64,000 bases of DNA from Arthrobacter globiformis (GTDB lineage: Bacteria; Actinomycetota; Actinomycetes; Actinomycetales; Micrococcaceae): NCBI RefSeq assembly GCF_003261175.1, contig NZ_QLNP01000042.1:1-64000 (forward strand), given 5' to 3'. Shown here piece by piece: positions 44,252 to 52,284 of the stretch; the first letter of the stretch is position 1, and each line of letters opens with the position of its first letter. The translations under genes and the position numbers were made by a program. The notes under the pieces were generated by a model. It was not told the origin of the DNA and did no database searches. It was given only the letters and a program-made list of their open reading frames with translations.

Positions 44252-44818
44252 TTACCGGATGAGGTTGGTGATGCGCGCCGTCGACAGCCGGCGCCCCTGT
44301 TCGTCGGTCATCACGATTTCGTGAGTGGTCAGCGTCCGGCCCAGGTGGATGGCCGTGCACGTTCCGGTTACCGTGCCCGCGGAGACCGCGCGGTGGTGCG
44401 TGGCTCCAACCTCGATGCCCAGCGCCTGGCGGCCGGGACCGGCGTGCATCCCGGCGGCAAACGATCCCAGGGTCTCGGCCAGCACCACGTGCGCACCGCC
44501 GTGCAGGATCCCGGCCACCTGTGTGTTCCCCTCCACCGGCATTGTGGCAACGCACCGTTCAGGGCTCATCTCCAGGAACCGGATCCCCATTTTCACCACG
44601 AGGGCGCCGATGCCGTACTCGGCGAGCCAGTCGTGCAGGTGCTCGGGGACACCGGCCTCTAACAGCTCTTCCCTAAAGTCCGCTTCGGCTGCGGCTTCCA
44701 CCTCGGCGGGCGCCCCAACCGCCGCAGGCGTTTCGACGGCGGAGCGCGCATCTCCGGCTGCGCTGGCCTCTGCGGGACTGGCCTCACCGGCAGGGCCCGG
44801 CGTGAAATTGTCCATCAT
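44252..44818 (-). CDS. Hotdog-fold thioesterase (PaaI/MenI-like)
   Basis: A 188-residue protein from the ATG at 44818 (a second ATG follows at 44815). The first about 45 residues are Ala/Glu/Pro-rich. The hotdog core contains AGILHGGAHVVLAETLGSFAA, the helix motif of this family with its catalytic acid region, and GIEVGATHHRAVSAGTVTGT. It probably hydrolyses an acyl-CoA such as DHNA-CoA or a phenylacetyl-CoA derivative; which one is not evident. It is divergent from polA, with start regions only 20 bases apart. Confidence 0.85.
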   Translation of the reverse strand: MMDNFTPGPAGEASPAEASAAGDARSAVETPAAVGAPAEVEAAAEADFREELLEAGVPEHLHDWLAEYGIGALVVKMGIRFLEMSPERCVATMPVEGNTQVAGILHGGAHVVLAETLGSFAAGMHAGPGRQALGIEVGATHHRAVSAGTVTGTCTAIHLGRTLTTHEIVMTDEQGRRLSTARITNLIR

Positions 44819-44824
44819 GGCAAC

Positions 44825-44830
44825 TAGGCT
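44825..44830 (+). promoter_or_regulatory. -10 element (TAGGCT) for leaderless polA mRNA
   Basis: TAGGCT lies 7 bases before the GTG at 44838 and begins only 7 bases from the thioesterase start on the other strand, so the two promoters must overlap. Confidence 0.6.
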
Positions 44831-44837
44831 GGCACCT

Positions 44838-47633
44838 GTGAGTGAAACAACCAAACCGGCCCCAATTCCGTCCACAACCCAGACCCTTCAGGACATCGCG
44901 GTGTCCTCGCCTGGCGCCCCGTCGGTGTCGGCCACCGAGGCACCCGTCGTTCCCCTGACGGAGCAGCCCCGGCTTCTGGTGCTGGACGGGCACTCCATGG
45001 CCTTCCGGGCCTTCTTTGCCCTCCCGGCGGACAAGTTCTCCACCGCCCGGGGCCAGCACACCAACGCGATCCACGGCTTCACGTCCATGCTCATCAACCT
45101 GATCAAGGAACAGAAGCCCACCCACGTCGCGGTCGCTTTCGACGTCTCGGACGACACCACTCACCGCAAGGCCGAGTACAGCGAGTACAAGGGCGGCCGC
45201 AACGAGACGCCCCGCGAAATGAGCGGCCAGATCGACCTTATCGACCAGGTCATGGGCGCCTGGGGCATCAAGACCATCAAGATGCCCGGCTACGAAGCGG
45301 ACGACATCCTGGCCACGCTCGCAGCCATGGGTGAAAAGGCCGGCTTCGAAGTCCTGCTCGTGTCCGGCGACCGCGACGCCTTCCAGCTCATCACGGACAA
45401 CGTGTTCGTGCTGTACCCGAGGAAGGGCGTCAGCGACATCCCGCGCATGGACGCCGCCGCTATCGAGGCGAAGTACTTCGTCAGCCCCTCCCGGTATTCG
45501 GACCTCGCCGCCCTGGTGGGGGAGACCGCTGACAACCTGCCGGGCGTCCCCGGCGTCGGACCCAAAACGGCAGCCAAGTGGATCAACCTCTACGGCGGCC
45601 TCGAAGGCGTGCTGGAACACCTCGACGCCATCGGCGGAAAGGTGGGGGACGCGCTGCGTGAGAACGTGGACGCGGTCAAGCGCAACCGCAAGCTGAACCG
45701 GCTGCACACCGACCTTGACCTCCCGGTGACGCTGGACGAGCTGGCTGACCCGCGGCCGGACCAGAAGGCTATGGAGGAGCTCTTCGACGAGCTCGAATTC
45801 AAGACGATCCGCACCCGCCTCTTTGATCTGTACGCGAGCGAGGCGCCTGAGCCGGAGCGCGAGCCCCTGGAGACCAGGGACTTCGCCGCACTGACGGAGG
45901 CGGACGCGCTCCGGACATTCCTCGGGGCAGGGGCCGGACACCGGTCCGCCCTCGCAGTGGACGTGCTGCCCGGCCGGATCGGCGAGGACGCGGACGCCGT
46001 CGCCATCGTGCGGGATGATGCCGCCGCCTACGTGGACCTCACCGCGCTGGACGCCGACGCCGAAAATGTGCTGGCCGAGTGGCTCCGGGACTCGGGGTCC
46101 CCGAAGGTTATGCATGGTTACAAGGCGGCCCTGAAGGCGCTGGCCAACCGCGGGTTCGGACTGGAGGGCGTGGTGGATGACACCTCCATTTCCGGCTACC
46201 TCATCCAGCCCGACCGCCGCACCTACGAACTGGCCGAACTGGCCCAGTTCCACCTGAACATCCACATCACGCCCGAGGCCGCCAAGGCCGGCCAGCTGGA
46301 GCTGGCGTTCGACGACGACGCCGCGGCGTCCGGTGCGCTGGTCCAGGTGGCCGCCGTCGTCCATAAGCTGAGCCGGTTCTTCGAGTCGGAACTGAGGGAC
46401 CGCAAGGCCGAGGACCTGCTGGCCACGCTGGAGCTGCCGGTGGCCCGTGTCCTCGCGGACATGGAGAAGACCGGCATCGCGGTCTCCATGGAGCTGATGG
46501 ACGAACAGCTGGCGGACCTGGCCAGGGTGATCGACGACGCCCAGGAACGGGCGTTCGCCGCGATCGGCCACGAGGTGAACCTCGGTTCGCCGAAGCAGCT
46601 GCAGACGGTCCTCTTCGAGGAGCTGCAACTGCCCAAGACCAAGAAGATCAAGTCCGGTTACACCACGGACGCCGCTTCGCTGAAGAACCTCCTGGAGAAG
46701 ACCGGGCATGAGTTCCTGGTCCAGCTCATGGCCCACCGCGAATCGGCGAAGTTGCGGCAGATGGTGGAAACGCTGAAGAAGTCCGTGGCCGAGGACGGGC
46801 GCATCCACACCACCTACGCCCAGAACGTGGCCGCCACCGGGCGTATCTCGTCCAACAACCCCAACCTGCAGAACATCCCGATCCGCAGCGAGGAGGGGCG
46901 CCGCGTGCGCGGCATCTTCGTGGTCAGCGACGGCTACGAGTGCCTGCTGTCCGCGGACTACTCGCAGATCGAGATGCGTATCATGGCGCACCTGTCCGGG
47001 GACGCCGGCCTGATCGAGGCATACCGCGAGGGGGAGGACCTGCACCGCTTCGTCGGCTCGTCCATCTTCCACGTGCCGCCGGCCGAGGTGACCAGCGCGA
47101 TGCGCTCCAAGGTCAAGGCCATGTCCTACGGCCTGGCCTACGGGCTGACGTCCTTCGGGCTGTCCAAGCAGCTAGAAATCTCGGTGGACGAGGCCAGGAA
47201 CCTCATGAAGGACTACTTCGACCGGTTCGGTGCCGTGCGGGACTACCTCCGCGGCGTGGTGGACCAGGCCAGGGTGGACGGCTACACGGCCACGATCGAG
47301 GGGCGGCGCCGCTACCTGCCGGACCTCACCAGCACGGACCGGCAGCTGCGGGAGAACGCCGAACGCATCGCCCTGAATTCGCCCATCCAGGGCTCCGCGG
47401 CGGACATCATCAAGCGCGCCATGCTGGGCGTGCACTCGGAACTGGCCGCGCAGGGGCTCAAGTCACGCATGCTGCTGCAGGTCCACGACGAACTGGTGCT
47501 GGAAGTGGCCAGCGGCGAACGGGAGGCCGTCGAAAAGCTCGTCACGGAGCAGATGGCCGCCGCCGCGGAACTCAGCGTGCCGCTGGAAGTCCAGATCGGC
47601 GTCGGCACCAGCTGGTACGACGCCGGCCACTAG
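44838..47633 (+). CDS. polA: DNA polymerase I
   Basis: A 931-residue protein. Domains: 5' nuclease (about 40-330; LLVLDGHSMAFRAFFALP, GYEADDILATLA, VSGDRDAFQLI), a middle exonuclease-fold region (about 340-530) in which I do not see the usual DxE metal site, as is normal for actinobacterial PolA, and the polymerase (about 560-931; NNPNLQNIPIR, DYSQIEMRIMAHLSGD, KAMSYGLAYG, QVHDELVLEV). Role: gap filling and primer removal. The GTG at 44838 is preferred because a leaderless promoter sits at the right distance; ATG 44817 would add 7 residues and start inside the promoter. Confidence 0.96.
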   Translation: MSETTKPAPIPSTTQTLQDIAVSSPGAPSVSATEAPVVPLTEQPRLLVLDGHSMAFRAFFALPADKFSTARGQHTNAIHGFTSMLINLIKEQKPTHVAVAFDVSDDTTHRKAEYSEYKGGRNETPREMSGQIDLIDQVMGAWGIKTIKMPGYEADDILATLAAMGEKAGFEVLLVSGDRDAFQLITDNVFVLYPRKGVSDIPRMDAAAIEAKYFVSPSRYSDLAALVGETADNLPGVPGVGPKTAAKWINLYGGLEGVLEHLDAIGGKVGDALRENVDAVKRNRKLNRLHTDLDLPVTLDELADPRPDQKAMEELFDELEFKTIRTRLFDLYASEAPEPEREPLETRDFAALTEADALRTFLGAGAGHRSALAVDVLPGRIGEDADAVAIVRDDAAAYVDLTALDADAENVLAEWLRDSGSPKVMHGYKAALKALANRGFGLEGVVDDTSISGYLIQPDRRTYELAELAQFHLNIHITPEAAKAGQLELAFDDDAAASGALVQVAAVVHKLSRFFESELRDRKAEDLLATLELPVARVLADMEKTGIAVSMELMDEQLADLARVIDDAQERAFAAIGHEVNLGSPKQLQTVLFEELQLPKTKKIKSGYTTDAASLKNLLEKTGHEFLVQLMAHRESAKLRQMVETLKKSVAEDGRIHTTYAQNVAATGRISSNNPNLQNIPIRSEEGRRVRGIFVVSDGYECLLSADYSQIEMRIMAHLSGDAGLIEAYREGEDLHRFVGSSIFHVPPAEVTSAMRSKVKAMSYGLAYGLTSFGLSKQLEISVDEARNLMKDYFDRFGAVRDYLRGVVDQARVDGYTATIEGRRRYLPDLTSTDRQLRENAERIALNSPIQGSAADIIKRAMLGVHSELAAQGLKSRMLLQVHDELVLEVASGEREAVEKLVTEQMAAAAELSVPLEVQIGVGTSWYDAGH

Positions 47634-47635
47634 CC

Positions 47636-47641
47636 TAGGCT
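47636..47641 (+). promoter_or_regulatory. -10 element (TAGGCT) for leaderless Eis-like mRNA
   Basis: TAGGCT lies 7 bases before GTG 47649, just past the polA stop, giving this gene its own promoter. Confidence 0.55.
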
Positions 47642-47648
47642 CGGGGTT

Positions 47649-48959
47649 GTGTCTAATCTGAGCGCTGACTATGAAATCCGTCGGTTCCAAGCGGCGGCCA
47701 AAGACGATCCCGCGTACGCGGAGTCGGTTGCCTGGATGCGGGCGGTAGCCTTCGGCTTCCACGATGCCCGGCGCAGCGATGAACGCGTGGACAAGAGCAT
47801 CGAGCTGCAGCGCACGGACGGCCGCGTCATGACCGGGGTGTACCAGGCCGGAACGGTGCCCTGCCACTCGCTCGGAGCCGACGTGCCCGTTGCCACCTTC
47901 GGGACCATGACCAAGACACTGAACATCGGCTTTGGCCGGTTGCTGGACACCCGGCTGGTGACCGCCGTGACGGTCCGCACCTCGCACCGGCGCCGCGGAC
48001 TGCTGCGCCGCATGATGGGGGAGGACCTGGCCCTGGCCCGGGAGGAAGGCCTTGCGATGGCGGCCCTCACGGCGTCCGAGGCCTCGATTTATGGCCGCTT
48101 CGGATTTGGCGTGGCCACGTCCGAGCAGTCCATGAAGGTGGACACCTCGGCGCGTTTCCGGCTCAACCACACCCCGGTGGGCAGCGTCGAGGTAGCCGAG
48201 CCTAAGGTGCTGCTGGACCTGGCTCCGGAGGTCTTCGACCGTCTGCACCGCAGCACGCCCGGATCCATCGGCCGGCACGAGTTCTACCGGCAGTTCGCCT
48301 CCGGGTCCGTCAGCCGCGACGGGGGCGAAGACCCGAAGGTCAAGGTGGCGCTGCACTACGGGCCCCGCGGCGACGTGGACGGCTACGTCTCGTACAGGTT
48401 TGCCGGCTGGTCCAGCACCCCGTACACCATGGAAGTCGTGGACCTCGTCGCGGCGACCGGAGCGGCGTACCTCGAGCTGTGGCAGTATCTGGCCGCCATC
48501 GACCTGGTGGACCGGATCACCTGGGAGGAAGCGCCGGTGGACGATACGCTGCGGTGGGCCCTCGAAGACGCGCGCTGCGTGGAGGCCTCGGAAGCACGTG
48601 ACATGCTCTGGCTGCGTATCCTCGACGTGAAGCAGGCCCTGGAAGCCCGCCACTACCCGGCCGACGGGCGGCTGGTGCTGAAAGTCGCCGACTCCCTCGG
48701 CCTGACTGGCGGTACCTTCGCTCTGGACGCTGGCGGCGGCGGTGCAGTGGTCACGGCCGGAGGCGGCGGCGCACCGGAGCCCAGTGCACCGGACCTCGAG
48801 CTGGATGTCGCGGCGCTGTCCGCCATTTACCTCGGCGGGGTCAGCCCCGTGACCCTGGCGGCGTCGGGACGCATTCTGGAGCACACGCCGGGCGCGGCGT
48901 TCCGCGCCGCCCGGATGTTCGCCGTCGAACGTCCGCCGCACTGCCTGACGCATTTCTAG
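47649..48959 (+). CDS. Eis-like GNAT acetyltransferase with sterol-carrier-like C-terminus
   Basis: A 436-residue protein with the Eis layout: an N-terminal GNAT domain (about 1-150, acetyl-CoA loop VRTSHRRRGLLRRMMGEDLA), a second GNAT-like domain (about 155-300), and a sterol-carrier-type C-terminal domain (about 300-436) ending in an exact -HCLTHF carboxyl end, matching the catalytic C-terminus pattern of Eis proteins. Known Eis enzymes acetylate aminoglycosides and lysines; the natural substrate here is unknown. Confidence 0.85.
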   Translation: MSNLSADYEIRRFQAAAKDDPAYAESVAWMRAVAFGFHDARRSDERVDKSIELQRTDGRVMTGVYQAGTVPCHSLGADVPVATFGTMTKTLNIGFGRLLDTRLVTAVTVRTSHRRRGLLRRMMGEDLALAREEGLAMAALTASEASIYGRFGFGVATSEQSMKVDTSARFRLNHTPVGSVEVAEPKVLLDLAPEVFDRLHRSTPGSIGRHEFYRQFASGSVSRDGGEDPKVKVALHYGPRGDVDGYVSYRFAGWSSTPYTMEVVDLVAATGAAYLELWQYLAAIDLVDRITWEEAPVDDTLRWALEDARCVEASEARDMLWLRILDVKQALEARHYPADGRLVLKVADSLGLTGGTFALDAGGGGAVVTAGGGGAPEPSAPDLELDVAALSAIYLGGVSPVTLAASGRILEHTPGAAFRAARMFAVERPPHCLTHF

Positions 48960-48963
48960 CGCT

Positions 48964-48993
48964 TTGACCCCGGTTGGCGCTTGCCACTAGAAT
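48964..48993 (+). promoter_or_regulatory. rpsA promoter (TTGACC-18-TAGAAT)
   Basis: TTGACC (48964-48969) and TAGAAT (48988-48993) with 18 bases between match the main vegetative consensus. The start site would fall near 49000, leaving a leader of about 150 bases. Confidence 0.7.
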
Positions 48994-49079
48994 AAACGGG
49001 CGTGTACTACGTGCACGTTTTTTCTTCAATCCACAAAATCAGGATGACCAGGCACCTCCCTGTGAAGTGCCCGCACCTG

Positions 49080-49103
49080 CGCCTGCGTTCCATAACGCAG
49101 GCG
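49080..49103 (+). promoter_or_regulatory. Hairpin in the rpsA leader
   Basis: CGCCTGCGTT and AACGCAGGCG form a perfect 10-bp stem with loop CCAT, about 50 bases before the start codon. Bacterial rpsA leaders are often targets of S1 autoregulation, so this is a candidate control element. Confidence 0.5.
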
Positions 49104-49151
49104 CGGCGGTTTGCCTGACCGACTTACTATCCACAACGGAGCCCCTACTAC

Positions 49152-50627
49152 ATGACCATCACCTCCACCGAGAAGCCCGGTACCCCCGTAGTCGCAATCA
49201 ACGACATCGGTACCGCTGAGGACTTCCTCGCAGCTGTCGACGCGACCATCAAGTACTTCAACGACGGAGACCTCGTCGAAGGTACCGTCGTCAAGGTCGA
49301 CCGCGACGAAGTTCTGCTCGACATCGGTTACAAGACCGAAGGTGTCATTCCCTCCCGCGAGCTTTCCATCAAGCACGACGTTGACCCCGGAGACGTCGTC
49401 TCCGTTGGCGATCAGGTCGAAGCCCTGGTGCTCACCAAGGAAGACAAAGAAGGCCGCCTGATCCTCTCCAAGAAGCGTGCTCAGTACGAGCGTGCCTGGG
49501 GCGACATCGAGAAGGTCAAGGAAGAAGACGGTGTCGTCACCGGTACCGTCATCGAGGTTGTCAAGGGTGGTCTTATCCTCGACATCGGCCTGCGCGGCTT
49601 CCTGCCCGCATCCCTCGTCGAGATGCGCCGTGTGCGCGACCTGGCTCCGTACATCGGTCAGCAGATCGAAGCCAAGATCATCGAGCTGGACAAGAACCGC
49701 AACAACGTTGTGCTGTCCCGCCGTGCATGGCTCGAGCAGACCCAGTCCGAGGTCCGCTCCACGTTCCTCAACAAGCTGGAAAAGGGCCAGGTCCGTCCCG
49801 GCGTCGTTTCCTCCATCGTCAACTTCGGTGCCTTCGTGGACCTGGGCGGCGTAGACGGCCTGGTTCACGTTTCCGAGCTGTCCTGGAAGCACATCGACCA
49901 CCCGTCCGAGGTTGTCGAAGTTGGCCAGGAAGTCACCGTCGAGGTCCTCGAGGTCGACCTGGACCGCGAGCGCGTTTCCCTGTCGCTCAAGGCTACGCAG
50001 GAAGACCCGTGGCAGACCTTCGCCCGCACCCACGCCCTTGGCCAGGTTGTTCCGGGTAAGGTCACCAAGCTCGTTCCGTTCGGTGCGTTCGTTCGCGTCG
50101 AAGACGGCATCGAAGGCCTCGTTCACATCTCCGAACTGGCTGTCCGCCACGTTGAGCTGGCTGAGCAGGTTGTCTCCGTTGGCGACGAACTGTTCGTCAA
50201 GGTCATCGACATCGACCTCGAGCGCCGCCGCATCTCCCTCTCCCTCAAGCAGGCGAACGAGGGCGTTGACGCCGACAGCACCGAGTTCGATCCCGCTCTG
50301 TACGGCATGGCCGCAGAGTACGACGAAGAGGGCAACTACAAGTACCCGGAGGGCTTCGACCCGGAGTCCAACGAGTGGCTTGAAGGCTACGAGAACCAGC
50401 GCGCCACCTGGGAGCAGCAGTACGCTGACGCCCAGACCCGCTGGGAAGCCCACAAGAAGCAGGTTACCCAGCACGCTGCCGACGACGCTGCTGCAGCAAC
50501 GTCCGGTGAGAGCGACTCCGGCACCACCAGCTACTCCTCCGAGCCGGCTGCCACCGATTCCGGTGCAGGCACGCTTGCTTCGGACGAGGCGCTTGCCGCT
50601 CTGCGCGAGAAGCTGACCGGCAACTAA
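49152..50627 (+). CDS. rpsA: 30S ribosomal protein S1
   Basis: A 491-residue protein with four S1 RNA-binding repeats (about 35-105, 120-190, 205-280 and 290-365); the last two are the best conserved (GVVSSIVNFGAFVDLGGVDGLVHVSEL and GKVTKLVPFGAFVRVEDGIEGLVHISEL, each quoted only to mark the family pattern by its GAFV core). The tail is Glu/Asp/Ser-rich. This is the actinobacterial four-repeat form, shorter than the six-repeat E. coli S1. It binds mRNA on the ribosome. It has its own promoter and terminator; codon use is strongly biased to C-ending codons, as expected for high expression. Confidence 0.97.
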   Translation: MTITSTEKPGTPVVAINDIGTAEDFLAAVDATIKYFNDGDLVEGTVVKVDRDEVLLDIGYKTEGVIPSRELSIKHDVDPGDVVSVGDQVEALVLTKEDKEGRLILSKKRAQYERAWGDIEKVKEEDGVVTGTVIEVVKGGLILDIGLRGFLPASLVEMRRVRDLAPYIGQQIEAKIIELDKNRNNVVLSRRAWLEQTQSEVRSTFLNKLEKGQVRPGVVSSIVNFGAFVDLGGVDGLVHVSELSWKHIDHPSEVVEVGQEVTVEVLEVDLDRERVSLSLKATQEDPWQTFARTHALGQVVPGKVTKLVPFGAFVRVEDGIEGLVHISELAVRHVELAEQVVSVGDELFVKVIDIDLERRRISLSLKQANEGVDADSTEFDPALYGMAAEYDEEGNYKYPEGFDPESNEWLEGYENQRATWEQQYADAQTRWEAHKKQVTQHAADDAAAATSGESDSGTTSYSSEPAATDSGAGTLASDEALAALREKLTGN

Positions 50628-50659
50628 TAATTGCCCGGCATTAGCTAACTGCCACTGAC

Positions 50660-50700
50660 AAGGTGGCCGTCCCCGAGAGGGGGCGGCCACCTTTCTGTTT
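50660..50700 (+). terminator. rpsA terminator
   Basis: AAGGTGGCCG and CGGCCACCTT arms, extended by C/G pairs, close a GAGA loop and are followed by CTGTTT. Strong Rho-independent terminator 33 bases after the rpsA stop. Confidence 0.85.
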
Positions 50701-50743
50701 ACCGGCGAGTTGTGGAGCTGGCCGGATGCCTAAATAGGCACTG

Positions 50744-51310
50744 TCAGGCAGTTTGGCCGGCGTGCTCGCCCTCGGCGATCTCCTCCAGCACCTTGTTGTT
50801 GAATGCGGGAAGGTCGTCAGGCTTCCTGCTGGTCACGAAGCCCTGGTCCACCACGACTTCCTGGTCGCTCCAGTTGGCGCCCGCGTTCCGCAGGTCCGTG
50901 GCCAGCGTGTGGTAGGAAGTGAGGTTCCTGCCCTTGACGACGCCCGCATCGATGAGCAGCCAGGGGCCATGGCAGATGGCCGCCACCGGTTTGTGCTGTT
51001 CGAAGAAGCTGCGGGCAAACGCCTGCGCGTCCTTGTCCACCCTGAGGTGGTCGGCGTTCACCACGCCGCCCGGGATGACCAGTGCGTGGAAGTCCGCGGC
51101 GTTGGCGTCCTTCAGGGTCAGGTCGACGTCGAAGGTATCGCCCTTTTCGACGCCCTCAAAGCCCTGGAGCTTTCCGCTCTTGGGAGCGACCAGGACAGGT
51201 TCGCCGCCGGCGTTCTTGACGGCGTCCCACGGGCTGGTCAGTTCAACCTGCTCCACGCCGTCCGTCAGCAGGAAGGCGACCCTCTTGCCGGTGATGTCGT
51301 GCTCTGACAT
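50744..51310 (-). CDS. DJ-1/PfpI-family protein (type 1 amidotransferase fold)
   Basis: A 188-residue protein. The nucleophile elbow is AICHGPW with C113 and H114, and E20 in DGVEQVE is the conserved glutamate. This matches the PfpI/YhbO subfamily, variously described as intracellular protease, deglycase or glyoxalase; the exact activity is debated. A good GGAGGA site precedes the ATG at 51310. Single gene, convergent with rpsA. Confidence 0.9.
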   Translation of the reverse strand: MSEHDITGKRVAFLLTDGVEQVELTSPWDAVKNAGGEPVLVAPKSGKLQGFEGVEKGDTFDVDLTLKDANAADFHALVIPGGVVNADHLRVDKDAQAFARSFFEQHKPVAAICHGPWLLIDAGVVKGRNLTSYHTLATDLRNAGANWSDQEVVVDQGFVTSRKPDDLPAFNNKVLEEIAEGEHAGQTA

Positions 51311-51415
51311 GCGTCCTCCTTTTCCGTGTGGTGCCTTACAGGACCACCCTAGAAATACGCAAAGTCATAAGCAAGCTGCTGATTCTTTATGCCAGCCGCC
51401 CGTCTTGCCCATCCG

Positions 51416-52102
51416 TCAATGCGGAACGTCAATCCACTCCGTGTCTTCGTGCTGGAGGGCCGCATTTCCGGCTGTCAGGGCGGCCAGCCGGTCCGCCGCC
51501 GCGGCCAGGTCATCGGGCGCGTCCGGCAGCGCGAGGCGCAACACCGTGGACTGGGCTTCGTAGCCGGTCTCCGCCATCGCATAGCCAGCGCTGCGCAGGT
51601 CGTTCTCGAGGCGACCTGCCGCAGCGTGCGGTACCCGCACGCCACAGATGCGCAGCCGCCGGCGCTGCACCAGCGGAGCCAGGTCCAGCGCCGTCGAGAC
51701 TGATTCGGAGTAGGCGCGCACCAGCCCGCCGGCACCCAGCAGGATCCCGCCGAAGTAGCGCACGACGACGGCACTCACGTCGCTGAGGTCCGTCACCCCG
51801 GGTGCGGTTTCCCGCCGGAGCAGGGCCTCCAGCATGGGAATGCCGGCGGTTCCGGAGGGTTCGCCGTCGTCGCTGGAACGCTGGATATCCCGGTCCGGCC
51901 CCAGCACGAAGGCGGAGCAGTGGTGCCGGGCGTCATGGAACTCGCGGCGGAGTTCAGACACCAGCGCCCGGGCATCCTCTTCGGTCCCTGCGCGGCGCAG
52001 GATGGTGATGAACCGGGAGCGCTTGATTTCGATCTCATGGCGGAAGCCGTCCCCGGCGGCCAGCGTGGTGTACGCGGAGGCCCTGCTCTCTTGCTCTTGC
52101 AC
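51416..52102 (-). CDS. YigZ/IMPACT-family protein
   Basis: A 228-residue protein from GTG 52102. The signature of the UPF0029 N-terminal domain is clear: EIKRSRFITILRRAGTEEDA, FHDARHHCSAFVLG, SDDGEPSGTAGIPMLEALL and VVVRYFGGILLGAGGLVRAYS. The C-terminal DUF1949-like domain follows. The family is related to eukaryotic IMPACT; bacterial function is unclear, possibly translation related. A TACACT box 6 bases upstream of this GTG argues against the longer frame to 52162. Confidence 0.88.
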   Translation of the reverse strand: MQEQESRASAYTTLAAGDGFRHEIEIKRSRFITILRRAGTEEDARALVSELRREFHDARHHCSAFVLGPDRDIQRSSDDGEPSGTAGIPMLEALLRRETAPGVTDLSDVSAVVVRYFGGILLGAGGLVRAYSESVSTALDLAPLVQRRRLRICGVRVPHAAAGRLENDLRSAGYAMAETGYEAQSTVLRLALPDAPDDLAAAADRLAALTAGNAALQHEDTEWIDVPH

Positions 52103-52108
52103 CGCCCA

Positions 52109-52114
52109 AGTGTA
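52109..52114 (-). promoter_or_regulatory. -10 element (TACACT) for leaderless yigZ-like mRNA
   Basis: On the minus strand TACACT is followed by 6 bases and GTG 52102. Confidence 0.5.
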
Positions 52115-52140
52115 GGACATGGCCCACGCCGCGAGGGTTG

Positions 52141-52270
52141 GGGAGGCGGTGGGTGGGCCCACGCCGCCAGAGTTCCCTGGCCGAGCGGAGCGAGGCTAGG
52201 GAGGCGGTGGGTGGGCCCACGCCGCCAGAGTTCCCTGGCCGAGCGGAGCGAGGCTAGGGAGGCGGTGGGG
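52141..52270. repeat. 58-base tandem repeat (REP-like), two full copies plus a partial
   Basis: Copies at 52141-52198 and 52199-52256 look identical; a 14-base partial starts at 52257. Each contains a palindromic core from CCCTGGCC to GGCTAGGG and outer arms GCCCACGCCGCC and GGCGGTGGGTGGG. The same core occurs at 38742-38767. The array fills the space between the divergent yigZ-like and coaE promoters. Confidence 0.85.
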
Positions 52271-52272
52271 AT

Positions 52273-52278
52273 TAGTCT
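52273..52278 (+). promoter_or_regulatory. -10 element (TAGTCT) for leaderless coaE mRNA
   Basis: TAGTCT lies 6 bases before GTG 52285, directly after the repeat array, so its upstream promoter half is made of repeat sequence. Confidence 0.55.
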
Positions 52279-52284
52279 TGGGGA

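Noticed and set aside
44784-47072. 762-residue minus-strand open frame
   Set aside because: Antisense shadow of polA; no ribosome site, no recognisable domain, and typical Arg/Leu/Gly/Val-rich high-GC shadow composition.
52103-52162. Longer start for the YigZ-like protein
   Set aside because: It would place the start upstream of a good -10 box and partly inside the repeat array.
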